Source: DATLFA01 sp039934635 (lineage in GTDB: Bacteria > Actinomycetota > Acidimicrobiia > Acidimicrobiales > WLNW01). Taken from it: a stretch of DNA of 6,305 nt. Position numbers and translations under genes: made by a program. The notes beneath the pieces were generated by a model that saw nothing but the letters and a program-made list of their open reading frames with translations, did not search any database and was not told where the DNA came from. The stretch lies in assembly GCA_039934635.1 (NCBI GenBank), contig JBDTLT010000291.1, forward strand, positions 1-6,305, written 5' to 3'. Shown here piece by piece: positions 5,656 through 6,305 of this stretch (positions are counted from its first letter, which is position 1; each line of letters begins with the position of its first letter).

Positions 5656-6305
5656 ATGGCGAAAGAACACAGCACCCGCGAATCCAACACCCAAAAAGAG
5701 GGCCTCGACCGCGACAAGGCCTTGCAGATCGCCCTGGGCCAGATCGAAAAGCAGTTCGGCAAGGGCGCCGTCATGAAGATGGGCGAAAAGACGACGTTGG
5801 GCATCGAGTCCATCCCGACGGGTGCACTCGCCCTCGACCTGGCGCTCGGCATCGGCGGTCTGCCCCGCGGTCGCATCACCGAGATCTACGGACCCGAGTC
5901 GTCGGGCAAGACCACCCTCGCTCTGCACGTGGTGGCCGAGGCCCAACGCAACGGCGGGGTCTGTGCCTACGTCGACGCGGAGCACGCGATGGATCCCGTC
6001 TATGCCCGGGCCATCGGTGTCGATGTCGACGAGCTCTTGATCTCGCAGCCCGACACCGGTGAGCAAGCGCTCGAGATCGTCGACATGTTGGTGCGCTCCG
6101 GCGCCATCGACGTGATCGTGATCGACTCCGTCGCCGCCCTCACACCTCGCGCCGAGATCGAAGGCGAGATGGGCGACACCCACGTCGGCCTGCAGGCTCG
6201 CCTCATGTCGCAGGCGCTGCGCAAGCTCACCGCCAATCTCAACAAGTCCAACACCATCTGTCTCTTCATCAACCAGCTGCGCGAGAAGATCGGCGTGATG
6301 TTCGG
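5656..6305 (+). CDS. recA: RecA recombinase (3' end beyond window)
   Basis: The first 216 codons of RecA, open to the window edge; the family is usually about 340-360 residues. RecA forms filaments on single-stranded DNA, drives strand exchange and triggers LexA self-cleavage. Visible features: KALQIALGQIEKQFGKGAVM (21-40); Walker A GPESSGKT (79-86) with K85; catalytic glutamate E109 in DAEHAMD; Walker B VIVID (153-157) with D157; the DNA-binding L1 region around 165-180; and INQLREKIGVMFG (205-217) with the ATP-sensing Q207. All key positions are offset by exactly 13 from E. coli RecA, reflecting a longer N-terminus. M112 replaces the Leu common in EHALDP. The ATG at 5656 is chosen because it opens the MAKEH... 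reading; an in-frame GTG at 5641 is an alternative. The Shine-Dalgarno is weak (GTGAGA). Confidence 0.98.
   Translation, partial: MAKEHSTRESNTQKEGLDRDKALQIALGQIEKQFGKGAVMKMGEKTTLGIESIPTGALALDLALGIGGLPRGRITEIYGPESSGKTTLALHVVAEAQRNGGVCAYVDAEHAMDPVYARAIGVDVDELLISQPDTGEQALEIVDMLVRSGAIDVIVIDSVAALTPRAEIEGEMGDTHVGLQARLMSQALRKLTANLNKSNTICLFINQLREKIGVMF

Noticed and set aside
4720..6183. 487-codon minus-strand frame spanning recA, the msrB region and the end of the reductase gene
   Set aside because: It crosses the recA promoter and lies in a different frame from msrB and antisense to recA. No domain is recognisable.

Overview
This window looks like chromosomal DNA from a high-GC actinobacterium. The support is strong G/C preference at third codon positions, an actinobacterial/Gram-positive-type SOS box (CGAAC-N4-GTTCG) in the recA promoter, and a P450 and short-chain dehydrogenase set resembling actinobacterial steroid/lipid enzymes. 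A deep-branching group such as Acidimicrobiia is a plausible guess from the cinA-thpR-...-recA order, but the sequence alone does not prove it.

Layout, left to right. (1) cinA (12-1256, +) and thpR (1253-1846, +) overlap by four bases (ATGA), forming a nucleotide-repair/RNA-end-processing pair. (2) A convergent zone (about 1769-2065) holds a possible 47-residue single-span membrane protein on the minus strand, antisense to the thpR tail, and a long imperfect hairpin at 1965-2015. (3) A minus-strand two-gene operon follows: an SDR close to 3-alpha/20-beta-hydroxysteroid dehydrogenases (3279-4067), then a cytochrome P450 of the CYP124/CYP125-like kind (2066-3286). They are coupled by an 8-base overlap. 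(4) Divergent from it across about 60 bases is a second SDR (4127-4975, +) that closely resembles 2,4-dienoyl-CoA reductase. (5) msrB (4998-5450, -) converges on it over a 10-bp hairpin that holds the reductase stop codon in its loop. (6) A shared divergent region (5451-5655) holds the recA promoter, with an SOS box between its -35 and -10 elements. (7) recA (from 5656, +) runs off the right edge.

How the genes fit together. cinA, thpR and recA are housekeeping genes often found close together in actinobacteria. The P450, hydroxysteroid-dehydrogenase-like SDR and dienoyl-CoA-reductase-like SDR make a coherent lipid/sterol-oxidation group: hydroxylation, alcohol/ketone interconversion, and reduction of unsaturated acyl-CoA. 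With msrB they sit between thpR and recA. I found no tRNA, rRNA, CRISPR array, transposase or phage gene, and no clearly new biological system. The observations most worth checking are the metabolic insertion beside recA, the antisense membrane ORF, and the hairpins.
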